A stretch of DNA of 64,000 bases from Runella slithyformis DSM 19594 (GTDB lineage: Bacteria > Bacteroidota > Bacteroidia > Cytophagales > Spirosomataceae): NCBI RefSeq assembly GCF_000218895.1, contig NC_015703.1:3795001-3859000 (forward strand). Direction: 5' to 3'. Shown here in pieces: positions 9,507 to 17,081 of the stretch; the stretch's first letter is position 1, and each line of letters starts with the position of its first letter. The notes under the pieces are model-generated. The model made no database searches. It was given only the letters and a program-made list of their open reading frames with translations, and was not told the DNA's origin. A program made the translations under genes and the position numbers.

Positions 9507-10007
9507 CCAATAAGGGTCTATTCACCCTCTTTGTCACCCTGTAAGGGTCTAAACTACCGTTTGGGCATATTGAATTTACCGTTGGATAAATATTCATTTT
9601 TTTTCTTGTAATCTTTTTGCTTTTTTATTTTGTTTACAACGCACAAGCATTTGTTTTTTGCTTTTACCCTGCATTAAAAATTATATACTCGTTACATCGC
9701 AACGGCGAACCGTTTTAACTGCCGCGCCATGGTAAGGTGATCTGTGGCCAGGTAGACGGAGATAATTTTTTGTTTAAAAAACAGCGTAAACCAAAAACAA
9801 AACAGTATGCAAAGTATTGATTATCAATTTATTAACCCCCCCCCCTTCCCACACACAGCAGTACTTGTTGCCTGCAACGGTGGTATGTATCTCCCCGGAT
9901 GCCAGTCACTCATCGCTTGGTTGAGCGGAAGGCAAAGCCCTGTTGCTTACTTTATGCCCTTTTCCCATGCCTTGAAAACAAATCTTAACCTTTAACAAAA
10001 TACAGCT
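9507..10007. other. Divergent intergenic region, about 500 bp, with short repeats
   Basis: No gene is supported here. Two direct copies of TAAGGGTCTA (9511-9520 and 9542-9551) lie 31 bp apart just upstream of the RND permease start, each next to a TTCACCC/GTCACCC motif; they may be an operator. A run of ten C residues (9836-9845) lies about 165 bp upstream of the LuxR-type gene. The tract AACGG-CGAA-CCGTT near 9700 is a small hairpin. Open frames in this stretch look accidental. Confidence 0.5.
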
Positions 10008-10253
10008 ATGACCCCACATGACAAATTTTTTGAATACGACGGCCAACGAATCTCTTACCGCGAAGGCGAAGTGCTTTTGGCTTGCGCTCAGGGATTGACC
10101 ATTGAGCAAACCGCAAAAAAACTATTTATTAGTCAACATACCGTAAAGACTCACCGCGAGAAACTTCGCCTGCGTTTTTCATTGCAAGGATACACGAAAC
10201 TGGTGTGGTTTGCTACAAAATTGCAGCCGGAACTCGAAAAATGGATAAAGTAG
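10008..10253 (+). CDS. Stand-alone LuxR/GerE helix-turn-helix regulator
   Basis: This 81-residue protein is almost entirely one GerE-type DNA-binding domain. YREGEVLLACAQGLTIEQTA is the first two helices, and KKLFISQHTVKTHREKLRLR is the turn and recognition helix. There is no receiver or sensor domain. It lies between the divergent RND permease and the peptide/propeller block, so either may be its target. A perfect 10-bp hairpin overlaps its stop codon. Confidence 0.85.
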   Translation: MTPHDKFFEYDGQRISYREGEVLLACAQGLTIEQTAKKLFISQHTVKTHREKLRLRFSLQGYTKLVWFATKLQPELEKWIK

Positions 10254-10273
10254 CTGACTAAAATCAGCTACTT
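10248..10273 (+). terminator. Hairpin overlapping the LuxR-type gene stop codon
   Basis: AAGTAGCTGA (10248-10257) and TCAGCTACTT (10264-10273) form a perfect 10-bp stem with a CTAAAA loop. No U-tract follows, so it could equally be an RNA-stability element. Confidence 0.5.
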
Positions 10274-10376
10274 ACCCGATTGACTATGTAGTAGTAAGCC
10301 CCCACCTTTGCATTAACCAAACCTAACGCGCGGTGGGGGTGGGAAAAAAAGTTAACACATTTAAACAAAACGGAAC

Positions 10377-10553
10377 ATGAAAAAGACTATGAAGATTTTA
10401 GCAGTATCTACATTTATAATCTCTTGTTTAGGCGGGGCTTTATTTTTCACAGCAGGGGAAGCTTGGGCTTCTGGACAAAATTGCAAGCTAGATAGTAGCG
10501 GCAAGGAATGGAAATGTCCTAAAAGTACTTTAGGAAATTGTGCATGTCTTTAA
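10377..10553 (+). CDS. Small exported cysteine-containing peptide (first copy)
   Basis: This 58-residue gene starts with ATG at 10377. Residues 1-31 are a clear signal peptide (basic start, hydrophobic core, cleavage expected after GEAWA). That leaves a mature peptide of about 27 residues with four cysteines at 36, 47, 55 and 57, the last two as CAC. The layout resembles the NVEALA-type peptides that precede propeller lipoproteins in Bacteroides, although the NVEALA motif itself is absent. It stands 148 bp before a propeller lipoprotein gene, and a switch-like RNA structure fills the gap. The mature function is unknown. Confidence 0.75.
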   Translation: MKKTMKILAVSTFIISCLGGALFFTAGEAWASGQNCKLDSSGKEWKCPKSTLGNCACL

Positions 10554-10615
10554 AACATTAAAAGTCTTGCTCTAACAAAGGTGTAAAACTTTTGAATCCA
10601 ATTTAAAAGTCCTAT

Positions 10616-10699
10616 AAATTCTATTGTTGCTTTTGAGTCTTTTATCAACCATACAAGCTTAATAGTAACAATAGAATTTTAATGTATTAAAATTCTATT
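10616..10699 (+). promoter_or_regulatory. Two mutually exclusive hairpins before the propeller start
   Basis: AAATTCTATTGTT (10616-10628) pairs perfectly with 10667-10679. AATAGAATTTTAAT (10670-10683) pairs perfectly with ATTAAAATTCTATT (10686-10699). The two stems share 10670-10679 and cannot coexist. The second stem ends two bases before the ATG at 10702 and would block ribosome entry, which is the layout of an attenuator or riboswitch expression platform. Confidence 0.6.
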
Positions 10700-10701
10700 A
10701 A

Positions 10702-11868
10702 ATGAAAAATTTAAGTTATATAAATACTTTATTATATTGTTACCTTGTAGCTCTGGCAATATCATGTTCTAGTAAAGAAGATAATAAAGATAAAAAAAAT
10801 ATATCGGCAACTTTAAAAACAATAAAAGAAATCAAAATACCCATTGATAAAAGTGTTGCTATTTACAGTAGTACAGTAGATTATATAGAAGAAGGTGGTA
10901 GAAGTTACATTTTCAAAACAAACTATAATGATCTATTATTTATAGATATTAAAGATAAAAAAATAGCAAAAAGACTTAGCTTTCCCGAGCAAGGACCAAA
11001 CGGGGTTGGCAATATATCTCAGGCCTATTATCACGCTAATGACTCTGTTTTTCTTTTAACAGATCCCTATCATATAATCCATGTTAATTCAAAATTAGAG
11101 AAAGTAAACAATTACCGATTAGATGCCAATACCGAAGCTGGGCAACGAGGCATCTATCCTCAAAACAACAATAAAATTATATTTTATAACAATTCAATTA
11201 TTGGATTTATGCACCCTAAAGTGCATCCCAATAAAAAAGCAATGTTATTGAATACTGAGGCATTTGTATCTTTAAATTGCAATACAAAAGATGCTATACC
11301 TTTGCCATTAAAATTTCCAGAATTATTACAAGACCCTAATGATACCTGGGATTTTATACATTTTCGACCGACAACTATTTTGGTTGGCAAACAATTAATT
11401 GTATCATTTCCTGCAAGTGACAGTATTTATCTTTTTTCTTTGGAAACAAATAAAGTTAAAAGATTCAGTGGCAAAAGTCGCCATTATTCTGGTAAAATTT
11501 TACCATTATCAAGTAATTCATTTAAAGCTTCGATTGATGCATATAAATCTACCCATGCTTATTTCTTACTTAAATATGATAAATTTAGGAAGCTATTTTA
11601 CAGATTTGTGCTTTTTCCAACAGAAGAAAAAACTAACAATTATTCTTTAGAAAATCTGGTATTGATGAAACCTTTTAGTGTTCAAATTTTCAATGAAAAA
11701 TTTGAATTGATAGGGGAAACGGAAATCTTTAAAGCAAATACCTTTAATTTTGTCGATTGCTTTGTTTCAAGAGAAGGTCTTTTGATATCAAATAATCACC
11801 CTAAAAATCCAAAGACAAATGAAGATTTTTTATCTTATAGTTTATTTGCTATTTCTAAGTTGCAATAA
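10702..11868 (+). CDS. Propeller lipoprotein, DUF4221/6-bladed type (first copy)
   Basis: The 388-residue protein has a lipoprotein signal ending at Cys22 (LVALAISC) and then repeating four-stranded blades. The family hallmark near blade 1 is FPEQGPNGVGNI, followed by NDSVFLLTDPYHIIHVN. By family this is a surface or periplasmic six-bladed beta-propeller lipoprotein of unknown ligand. It follows the small peptide gene, and its last 50 bases encode the signal peptide of the next gene in the +1 frame. A/T-rich codon use differs from the flanking RND genes, suggesting separate acquisition. Confidence 0.75.
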   Translation: MKNLSYINTLLYCYLVALAISCSSKEDNKDKKNISATLKTIKEIKIPIDKSVAIYSSTVDYIEEGGRSYIFKTNYNDLLFIDIKDKKIAKRLSFPEQGPNGVGNISQAYYHANDSVFLLTDPYHIIHVNSKLEKVNNYRLDANTEAGQRGIYPQNNNKIIFYNNSIIGFMHPKVHPNKKAMLLNTEAFVSLNCNTKDAIPLPLKFPELLQDPNDTWDFIHFRPTTILVGKQLIVSFPASDSIYLFSLETNKVKRFSGKSRHYSGKILPLSSNSFKASIDAYKSTHAYFLLKYDKFRKLFYRFVLFPTEEKTNNYSLENLVLMKPFSVQIFNEKFELIGETEIFKANTFNFVDCFVSREGLLISNNHPKNPKTNEDFLSYSLFAISKLQ

Positions 11869-12271
11869 TCAATCAAAAGAGCTTATTAAAGTAAATACAA
11901 CCTTTAAAGAGGTTTCTTTAAAAGAAAACTTTAATGGGTTTTCGTTAGTTATTCCTATCGACGGATGTGGTCCTTGCGTTGAAAAAGGCATATCTTTTTC
12001 TAAAAAAAATTTAAAAAATCCTAAAATATTATTTTTCATTTCGAGCCAATTAAACTTGAAACCTATATATCAATACTATACAGAAGGCGAACTTTCTAAT
12101 AAATCGCTACTGCTTGATAAAAGTAGCTTGTTTTTCAAAAATGGTTTAATAAATCAAGGTCATTTGTTATTGTTAGAGATACATCAAGGTCATGTAGATA
12201 AAATGACTGATATTGAACCTAATGAAGTAGATGATATTTTGAGTAAATTAGAGAAAAGTATAAATAATTGA
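11819..12271 (+). CDS. Thioredoxin-like CGPC lipoprotein
   Basis: This 150-residue protein begins MKIFYLIVYLLFLSC, a lipoprotein signal with Cys15. Its only clear functional motif is C50-G-P-C53 in VIPIDGCGPCVEKG, after a beta strand, as in thioredoxin-fold oxidoreductases. The rest is shorter and more divergent than TlpA/ResA. It overlaps the propeller gene by 50 bases, so translation is probably coupled. A role in reducing or oxidising the cysteines of the neighbouring peptide is inference from proximity. Confidence 0.7.
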   Translation: MKIFYLIVYLLFLSCNNQSKELIKVNTTFKEVSLKENFNGFSLVIPIDGCGPCVEKGISFSKKNLKNPKILFFISSQLNLKPIYQYYTEGELSNKSLLLDKSSLFFKNGLINQGHLLLLEIHQGHVDKMTDIEPNEVDDILSKLEKSINN

Positions 12272-12277
12272 GCCATT

Positions 12278-12370
12278 TTATGACGTTGGTGGTATTATTA
12301 TTGTGAACCTATTCTTGTTAGATATTTCATGCTCAATAAAATCGTTTTTCAATTATTGCGGCAAGTTTTC
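12278..12370 (-). pseudogene. Remnant of a DUF5615-type (PIN-like) toxin gene
   Basis: Just after the DUF433 stop, one frame reads ENLPQ, a stop, then LKNDFIEHEISNKNRFTI. This matches the start of DUF5615 proteins (typically DENLP..LK..F..HEV). The first codons are missing, an in-frame TAA interrupts it, and the rest of the domain is gone. DUF433/DUF5615 is a common antitoxin/toxin pair, so the position fits a decayed partner. The identification rests on a short match. Confidence 0.45.
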
Positions 12371-12371
12371 A

Positions 12372-12614
12372 TTAAGCACCCATTTCATGAATCCATTGAA
12401 GAAATTTTGGTGAGACAACTGTTTTTTGGGCCATTTCCAATAAACCAACGGCCTGCTCTCTTTTTACAGATGGAAAATCCTGCAAAAAGTCATCTAATGA
12501 AATTCCGTCTTCTAAATGCCAAAACAAGGTTTCAATCGGTACACGAGTTCCCGTAAAAACGGAGGTACCCGAGAGAATCTCTGAGTTGATCGAAATAATG
12601 TGTTGAATGTCCAT
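12372..12614 (-). CDS. DUF433 antitoxin-like protein
   Basis: This 80-residue protein has the full DUF433 pattern: ISINSEILSGTSVFTGTRVP, then IETLFWHLEDGISLDDFLQDFP and REQAVGLLEMA. DUF433 proteins contain a winged-helix-like DNA-binding fold and are usually the antitoxin of a PIN-like DUF5615 toxin. Here only a broken toxin fragment follows (12278-12370), so this is probably an orphan antitoxin. It lies opposite to its neighbours, between the peptide block and the RND adaptor gene. Confidence 0.8.
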   Translation of the reverse strand: MDIQHIISINSEILSGTSVFTGTRVPIETLFWHLEDGISLDDFLQDFPSVKREQAVGLLEMAQKTVVSPKFLQWIHEMGA

Positions 12615-12785
12615 GTTTTACAAATCGGTTTATACAAAAATACCGAAAATTTGTCAACGGCTGTAGATTCTTCAAATAAAACAGGTCACATTCAGTGGTT
12701 TGATACCGGTGAAATATTCAAAATAAGCAGTTGTTTCATTGCCGAATCTGTCGTATTTTGCTCCCTGCCTTTACAAAGTTCCTGT

Positions 12786-13859
12786 ATGAAATACCTGCTT
12801 ATCGCTTTAGTATTTACGTTAACACAATGCACGCCCTCCAAATCGACCGAGGAAGCAGAAGCCGCCAAACCTTCTGTCAACACCACACCCGCAGTAGCCA
12901 CCCAAGCCGCCCAACGCAAAGCGTTTCAGTGGTTGTTGCTGTCTAACGGGCGGGTGAGCAATCAGAGTGCTTCTAAAATTGGCTTTAAAACCAACGGGGT
13001 TATCGCTCAAATCAACGTACAAAACGGCTCGGTCGTGCGGGCAGGGCAAGTGCTGGCGCAACTTGAAAACCGCGAGCAACTCCTGGCCCTGCGCCAAGCC
13101 GAGCTGCAACTTGCTGAGGCTCGGGTTGAGATCAACGATCTGCTCATCTCACAGGGAGGCCGTAAGGGAGATACCACTTCCGTCAAGGCCGATGTGTGGG
13201 CGTATATCAAGCTCCGCAGCGGCTACGAGCGGGGGCTGTTGGCGTTGCAAAAAGCCCGCAACGACGTGGATAATACCTATTTGCGCGCGCCTTTTGGCGG
13301 CGTGGTGGCCAATCTCAACGCTAAACCCTTCAGTGCTGCTTCGGTTGAGTTTTGTACGCTGCTGAGTCAGGCCGCGCCGTTGGTGGAGTTTGCGGTGCTG
13401 GAAACCGAGCTGATGGCGGTGCAGTTGGGGCAATCGGTGGCGGTGCAGCCGGTGGCATTTGGCGAGCGCCGCTACAAGGGGCAGGTGGTAGAAATCAACC
13501 CCTATGTGAGCGAGCAGGGATTGGTTTTGGTAAAGGCTCGCATCAACGGGGCCGATAAGTACCTCTTTGAGGGCATGAACGTGCGGGTGCAGGTAGAGAA
13601 AAACATTCCCAACCAAATCGTAGTGCCCAAAGCAGCCGTAGTAGAGCGGAGCGGCCGCAAGGTGGTGTTTATCTACGCCGCCGAAACCGACACGAGCGGC
13701 CTCGCCAAATGGAACTACGTAACCGTCGCCCACGAAAACGACACTGAAACAGCCCTCAGCGAAGGCATCAAAGCGGGCGATGCGGTGATTGTGGAAGGCA
13801 ACCTGAATCTGGGGCATGATGCGCGGGTGAAATTGAAGAAAAAAGAAAACCCTGATTGA
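12786..13859 (+). CDS. RND pump periplasmic adaptor (HlyD/MFP) lipoprotein
   Basis: The start at 12786 is chosen over an upstream ATG at 12600 because MKYLLIALVFTLTQC gives a proper lipoprotein signal. The 357-residue protein has the adaptor order: lipoyl half (GFKTNGVIAQINVQNGSVVR), helical hairpin (LALRQAELQLAEARVEINDL), second lipoyl half (LRAPFGGVVANLNAKPF) and beta-barrel/membrane-proximal domain (VVEINPYVSEQGLVLVKARI). It should bridge an RND permease and TolC. The likely permeases are at 19890 and 6168. The helical hairpin is short. Confidence 0.9.
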   Translation: MKYLLIALVFTLTQCTPSKSTEEAEAAKPSVNTTPAVATQAAQRKAFQWLLLSNGRVSNQSASKIGFKTNGVIAQINVQNGSVVRAGQVLAQLENREQLLALRQAELQLAEARVEINDLLISQGGRKGDTTSVKADVWAYIKLRSGYERGLLALQKARNDVDNTYLRAPFGGVVANLNAKPFSAASVEFCTLLSQAAPLVEFAVLETELMAVQLGQSVAVQPVAFGERRYKGQVVEINPYVSEQGLVLVKARINGADKYLFEGMNVRVQVEKNIPNQIVVPKAAVVERSGRKVVFIYAAETDTSGLAKWNYVTVAHENDTETALSEGIKAGDAVIVEGNLNLGHDARVKLKKKENPD

Positions 13860-13866
13860 ATCGCTC

Positions 13867-14517
13867 ATGCTTAAAGATAAAAAAATACTGCTAATCAACG
13901 TTGAGGGCGCTATGCGCTTGAGGGATTATTTCAGGGCATTGCAGGCCGAGGCCACAATGTATGAATCATGTACGGTTGGGGAGATAGTGCCCATCCCTGT
14001 GAGGGAGCAGGCGGATTTTGTCATCATCGAAGTGACCCATGAAAATAGTCTGGAGATTGCTCGATTATTTGCTAAAAATGCGCCGTTGACCCGAATCATT
14101 GTATTGACGGCCTCATCGCAGGCTGAGGCGGTTGTGGCTGCCAATGTACAAATGCACGCATTGTTGTTGTCGGGATGCGTCTTTGATGAATACCTGACCT
14201 GTTTGTGGCAAATAAGTGAGGGGTATTTTTATTTTAGCGAAGGTTTGCAGCTGCAAATGGCACGTACGCAGGTTAAACCGACCGCCAACTTGGTCTTCTT
14301 TGACGTATTGAGCGGTAGAGAAAGGGAGGTGTTATCGCTGCTGTGTGAAGGCTTTACCAATGCACAAATTGGTTCGAGTTTGTTTATCAGTGCCGAAACG
14401 GTCAAAAACCACAAGATAAACATCATGGAAAAACTACATTTAAAGACCAATAACGATCTGCTGCTTTGGGTAGGCGAAATAAGAAAAGAATGGCGAGAGC
14501 ACTTTGGCATAAAATAG
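13867..14517 (+). CDS. NarL-type regulator with degenerate receiver
   Basis: The 216-residue protein has a receiver-like N-terminal domain (about 1-125) and a LuxR HTH (about 148-210, LSGREREVLSLLCEGFTNAQ then ISAETVKNHKINIMEKL). The receiver lacks the chemistry of a phospho-switch. The site that is normally Asp is Glu55 (FVIIEVTH), and the acidic pair after strand 1 is replaced (LLINVEG). Glu at this site can mimic phosphorylation, so the protein may be constitutively active. It starts 7 bp after the adaptor gene, so it is probably in the pump operon. Confidence 0.85.
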   Translation: MLKDKKILLINVEGAMRLRDYFRALQAEATMYESCTVGEIVPIPVREQADFVIIEVTHENSLEIARLFAKNAPLTRIIVLTASSQAEAVVAANVQMHALLLSGCVFDEYLTCLWQISEGYFYFSEGLQLQMARTQVKPTANLVFFDVLSGREREVLSLLCEGFTNAQIGSSLFISAETVKNHKINIMEKLHLKTNNDLLLWVGEIRKEWREHFGIK

Positions 14518-14536
14518 TAAAATAGACTATGCCAAA
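14503..14536 (+). terminator. Inverted repeat after the response regulator gene
   Basis: TTTGGCATA (14503-14511) and TATGCCAAA (14528-14536) form a 9-bp stem that spans the stop codon. It has a 16-nt loop and no strong U-run. Confidence 0.4.
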
Positions 14537-14648
14537 ATGTACTTTTAGGGGATTGATGCAGAAGTGGACGGCAATTATTTTTGTATTGTAAATCGCTTAT
14601 AGATTTGTTAGTAAGAAAATAATTGTTTCACCAAAATCTATCTTTAGT

Positions 14649-14849
14649 ATGAAAATGAGTCGTTTTTTGGCTTTCTTAACCCTAATGTTAATTGGCTACG
14701 CATTTTCTCTTCCATCCTATGCGATGTTTGGTAAAGGAAAATGGATGAATGTCTATAATGGGCATTCAACTCCCCAATACAAAGAGTGTGTTTCTGCTAT
14801 TGCAAGTAAGTGTGTTGTTGGTGATAGTCGAGGAGTGGCTCAACTATAG
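14649..14849 (+). CDS. Small exported cysteine-containing peptide (second copy)
   Basis: The 66-residue protein has a signal peptide ending near SYA25. It leaves a mature peptide of about 41 residues (AMFGKGKWMNVYNG at its start) with two cysteines, Cys47 and Cys55. It does not align with the first peptide (10377), but the gene order is the same: peptide, hairpin, propeller lipoprotein. TATCTTTAG just before the start resembles the Bacteroidetes -7 box (TAnnTTTG) imperfectly. Function unknown. Confidence 0.65.
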   Translation: MKMSRFLAFLTLMLIGYAFSLPSYAMFGKGKWMNVYNGHSTPQYKECVSAIASKCVVGDSRGVAQL

Positions 14850-14884
14850 CAAACATGAAGAAATTGGGTAATTTCTTTACTACT

Positions 14885-14907
14885 GAGCAGGGAAATAGTC
14901 CCTGCTC
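14885..14907 (+). terminator. Attenuator-like hairpin between peptide and propeller genes
   Basis: GAGCAGGGA (14885-14893), loop AATAG, and TCCCTGCTC (14899-14907) form a perfect 9-bp stem followed by TTGTTTCTG. It lies between the second peptide gene and the lipoprotein ATG at 14928, so it could cut down read-through and make the peptide the main product. Confidence 0.6.
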
Positions 14908-14927
14908 TTGTTTCTGTTCGTACTATC

Positions 14928-16073
14928 ATGAAAATATATCACATATTTGTTGTTCTCTCAGTAGTATTTTTGCTTGCACAATGTGCATTAAAACAAAATA
15001 AAGACAGCATTTATACTACAGAATCAGTTTCTTTAATGAATTTTAAGAAGCTAAACATTTCAGTACCTGAAGGTGCATATAATAGCTATATGCACCTTCA
15101 GGTCTATAAGGATTCACTTTTATACGGCATCAACCCCGCTTCTCCTTACACAATTGCTGTTTTCAATTTAAAACTTCAAAGATTTGAAAGGAATATACCC
15201 TTAGAATCTCACCTTTTCAAAGAAAAACCCGGGGCTTTTTACGTTCATCAACCTGATAGTATTTTTATTACAGGTACAAATTATCCTACGGTTCAGATAG
15301 TTTCAGGACAAGGGAACATCATTAATAAATTCAATCTCAGAGATTTGGGGTTAAATAAAGAATGTGTTCTTCCTGCATTGTTTCATTATACCTCTCCCTA
15401 TTATGATCCTGCTCATAAACAATTATTTTTGACGATGCTGCCATTAGACTGGGATCAATTAGGAGCAAACAGTAGAAATTTCACACAAGCAGTTTTCGAT
15501 TTATCAACGAAGAAAATGATTGCTGAGTTTGCGCCTATTCAGGGAACAAACAGGGGAGTATTACCTTATGACTTAAATATCCCTTATCGACTGGTAGAAG
15601 GTGAAACTATTTACATCTCTTACCCTACAAAAGAGGTCATTGAAATATATGACAGGAATACATTTGTAAAAAAAAGTGAGAAGCGACTGATTTCTGATGA
15701 TGACATTGCGCTTATTGAACCTTTATCTGCCAATAAAGCACAGGATGAACAGGAACTATGGAATTATAGAATCACAGTCCCTTTCTATGAACCCATCTTT
15801 TATCATTCTGATTCACGATGTTTTTCCAGAATTTGGCATCATCCGCAAGAGTTGAAGCCTGATGGAAGAACGCTCAATGATGGTTCAGATAGAGTAGCTA
15901 CCCTATTCATTTACGATAGTAATTTTAATATTTTAAAAAAACAAAAATTCACAAATGGTCTTTATGGAGTTCGCAGAGCTGTTCCGTTATCGGAAGGAGT
16001 ACTGTTTGCTCCACATGAAAAATACTGGATCAGTGAAGATTCACTATCGCTTAGATTCATATTTCATCTCTAA
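14928..16073 (+). CDS. Propeller lipoprotein, DUF4221/6-bladed type (second copy)
   Basis: The 381-residue protein has a lipoprotein signal with Cys19 (VFLLAQC) and blade-like repeats such as YTIAVFNLKLQRFERNIPL and PDSIFITGTNYPTVQIVSGQ. It shares fold and context with the lipoprotein at 10702 but little sequence. Its codons 47-58 contain a 17-bp perfect inverted repeat. It is followed by secreted CARDB-like and CxxC proteins. Ligand and role are unknown. Confidence 0.72.
   Translation: MKIYHIFVVLSVVFLLAQCALKQNKDSIYTTESVSLMNFKKLNISVPEGAYNSYMHLQVYKDSLLYGINPASPYTIAVFNLKLQRFERNIPLESHLFKEKPGAFYVHQPDSIFITGTNYPTVQIVSGQGNIINKFNLRDLGLNKECVLPALFHYTSPYYDPAHKQLFLTMLPLDWDQLGANSRNFTQAVFDLSTKKMIAEFAPIQGTNRGVLPYDLNIPYRLVEGETIYISYPTKEVIEIYDRNTFVKKSEKRLISDDDIALIEPLSANKAQDEQELWNYRITVPFYEPIFYHSDSRCFSRIWHHPQELKPDGRTLNDGSDRVATLFIYDSNFNILKKQKFTNGLYGVRRAVPLSEGVLFAPHEKYWISEDSLSLRFIFHL
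15065..15103. repeat. 17-bp perfect inverted repeat inside the propeller gene
   Basis: The left arm (15065-15081) starts ACCTGAAGGTGCATATA. The right arm (15087-15103) is its exact reverse complement. The loop is ATAGC. The hairpin lies 138 bp into the coding sequence and is encoded as VPEGAYNSYMHLQV. A stem this long in coding DNA is unusual and would be very stable in the mRNA. Confidence 0.85.
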
Positions 16074-16089
16074 CTCTTTTAAATTTACT

Positions 16090-16500
16090 ATGAAACGATG
16101 TATGTTTGGATCGGTTTTTTTTATACTTTTCAATCTATGTACATGGGGGCAGTCTAAGGTAGATTTGGCGATTGAAAACATTACACTAAAGCCATCATTA
16201 CCCAAAATAGGCGATGGGGTAATAATCAGCTATGATGTTAAAAATATCGGTACAGCTATTGTACCTCCTGAGGCATACACAGCAACATTATCGATAAATG
16301 GAAAAGTAGTTTCTTTTGACGATGAAAGCCCCAAACTATTGCTGCAACAGCATGTAACATATAGTAAAGCAGCGGGTTCCTATCATTTTTTGGTTGAATC
16401 CAAAAAGAAATATAACTGGCAAATCAGTGTTAGACTCAAAAAAATAAAAGATGATAACTCAAAAAATAATAGCTATCAAGGATCTTTCGTTGCTAAGTAA
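16090..16500 (+). CDS. Secreted CARDB-like beta-sandwich protein
   Basis: The start at 16090 (MKRCMFGSVFFILFNLC) gives a signal peptide, whereas the longer open frame upstream overlaps the propeller gene. The mature part of about 115 residues reads SKVDLAIENITLKPSLPKIG then IISYDVKNIGTAIVPP, the pattern of CARDB/immunoglobulin-like domains in cell-surface adhesion proteins. It starts 16 bp after the propeller stop and overlaps the next gene by 50 bases. Confidence 0.7.
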   Translation: MKRCMFGSVFFILFNLCTWGQSKVDLAIENITLKPSLPKIGDGVIISYDVKNIGTAIVPPEAYTATLSINGKVVSFDDESPKLLLQQHVTYSKAAGSYHFLVESKKKYNWQISVRLKKIKDDNSKNNSYQGSFVAK

Positions 16501-16927
16501 ATTCTTTATACTTGGCACTTTCATCGCCTGTACAAATACACAGTCGTCCCCATTTAAGTACGAAAAAGAATTTAAGAATTATTTATTGGATGTATTTAAA
16601 ATAGGAGCTGTTTCAGATGCGATTTTTTATATTTTTCCTATGTCTTCATGCAATTTCTGTACCGAAGAAAGCTTAAAAACATTGGAAACCTGTAAGTCAA
16701 AAAATATAATTTTAGTTTTGGTGGGTGATGTAAAAAATCAAAATGAAGAAAGAATGCTGAAACTGCCAATGCCAAAATTACTTGACCCAAGCCAAAAAGC
16801 CTATTCCTACGCTTTTGGCTTGACAAAACCATTGCTGATTCACATCAAAGGAAAGGAATGCATTCGTTTTTTTGAAATCAATGATACGGACTTACAGAAA
16901 ATACGGTCATATTTATCCGTTAATTAG
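16451..16927 (+). CDS. Thioredoxin-like CNFC lipoprotein
   Basis: The 158-residue protein has a lipobox ending at Cys27 (LGTFIAC) and C67-N-F-C70 after a beta strand (FYIFPMSSCNFCTEES). This CxxC at the start of a helix is the thioredoxin-fold active site arrangement. A later cis-Pro-like segment reads FGLTKPLLIHIKG. It overlaps the CARDB-like gene by 50 bases in the +1 frame, as the CGPC lipoprotein does with the first propeller gene. It is probably periplasmic; its substrate is unknown. Confidence 0.7.
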   Translation: MITQKIIAIKDLSLLSKFFILGTFIACTNTQSSPFKYEKEFKNYLLDVFKIGAVSDAIFYIFPMSSCNFCTEESLKTLETCKSKNIILVLVGDVKNQNEERMLKLPMPKLLDPSQKAYSYAFGLTKPLLIHIKGKECIRFFEINDTDLQKIRSYLSVN

Positions 16928-17036
16928 CGAATTGTATCTGTGTGTTGCATGGGCCGATCAATTGAATGCCCAACATAAAAGGTTTAATCCTGCAAAGAAA
17001 ATAGCCCAAAACCTGAATCCGTAGAATGATAAATGG

Positions 17037-17065
17037 CAAGGGAAGGGAATTTTTCTCTTCCCTTG
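17037..17065 (+). terminator. Hairpin upstream of the third propeller gene
   Basis: CAAGGGAA (17037-17044) pairs with TTCCCTTG (17058-17065) across a T-rich loop. Its position after the CNFC lipoprotein and 17 bp before the next ATG suggests a terminator or leader hairpin. The 16928-17081 gap holds no convincing gene. Confidence 0.45.
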
Positions 17066-17081
17066 ATTATACATCACTTTT

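Noticed and set aside
9807-9995. 62-residue plus frame with a poly-Pro start
   Set aside because: Created by a run of ten C; no conserved pattern and no supporting context.
13149-13898. 249-residue minus frame opposite the RND adaptor
   Set aside because: His/Arg-rich antisense shadow of the adaptor gene, which has full domain support.
16928-17036. Possible small peptide gene before the third propeller gene
   Set aside because: One open frame reads LYLCVAWADQLNAQHKRF but has no start codon or signal peptide, unlike the peptides before the other two propellers.
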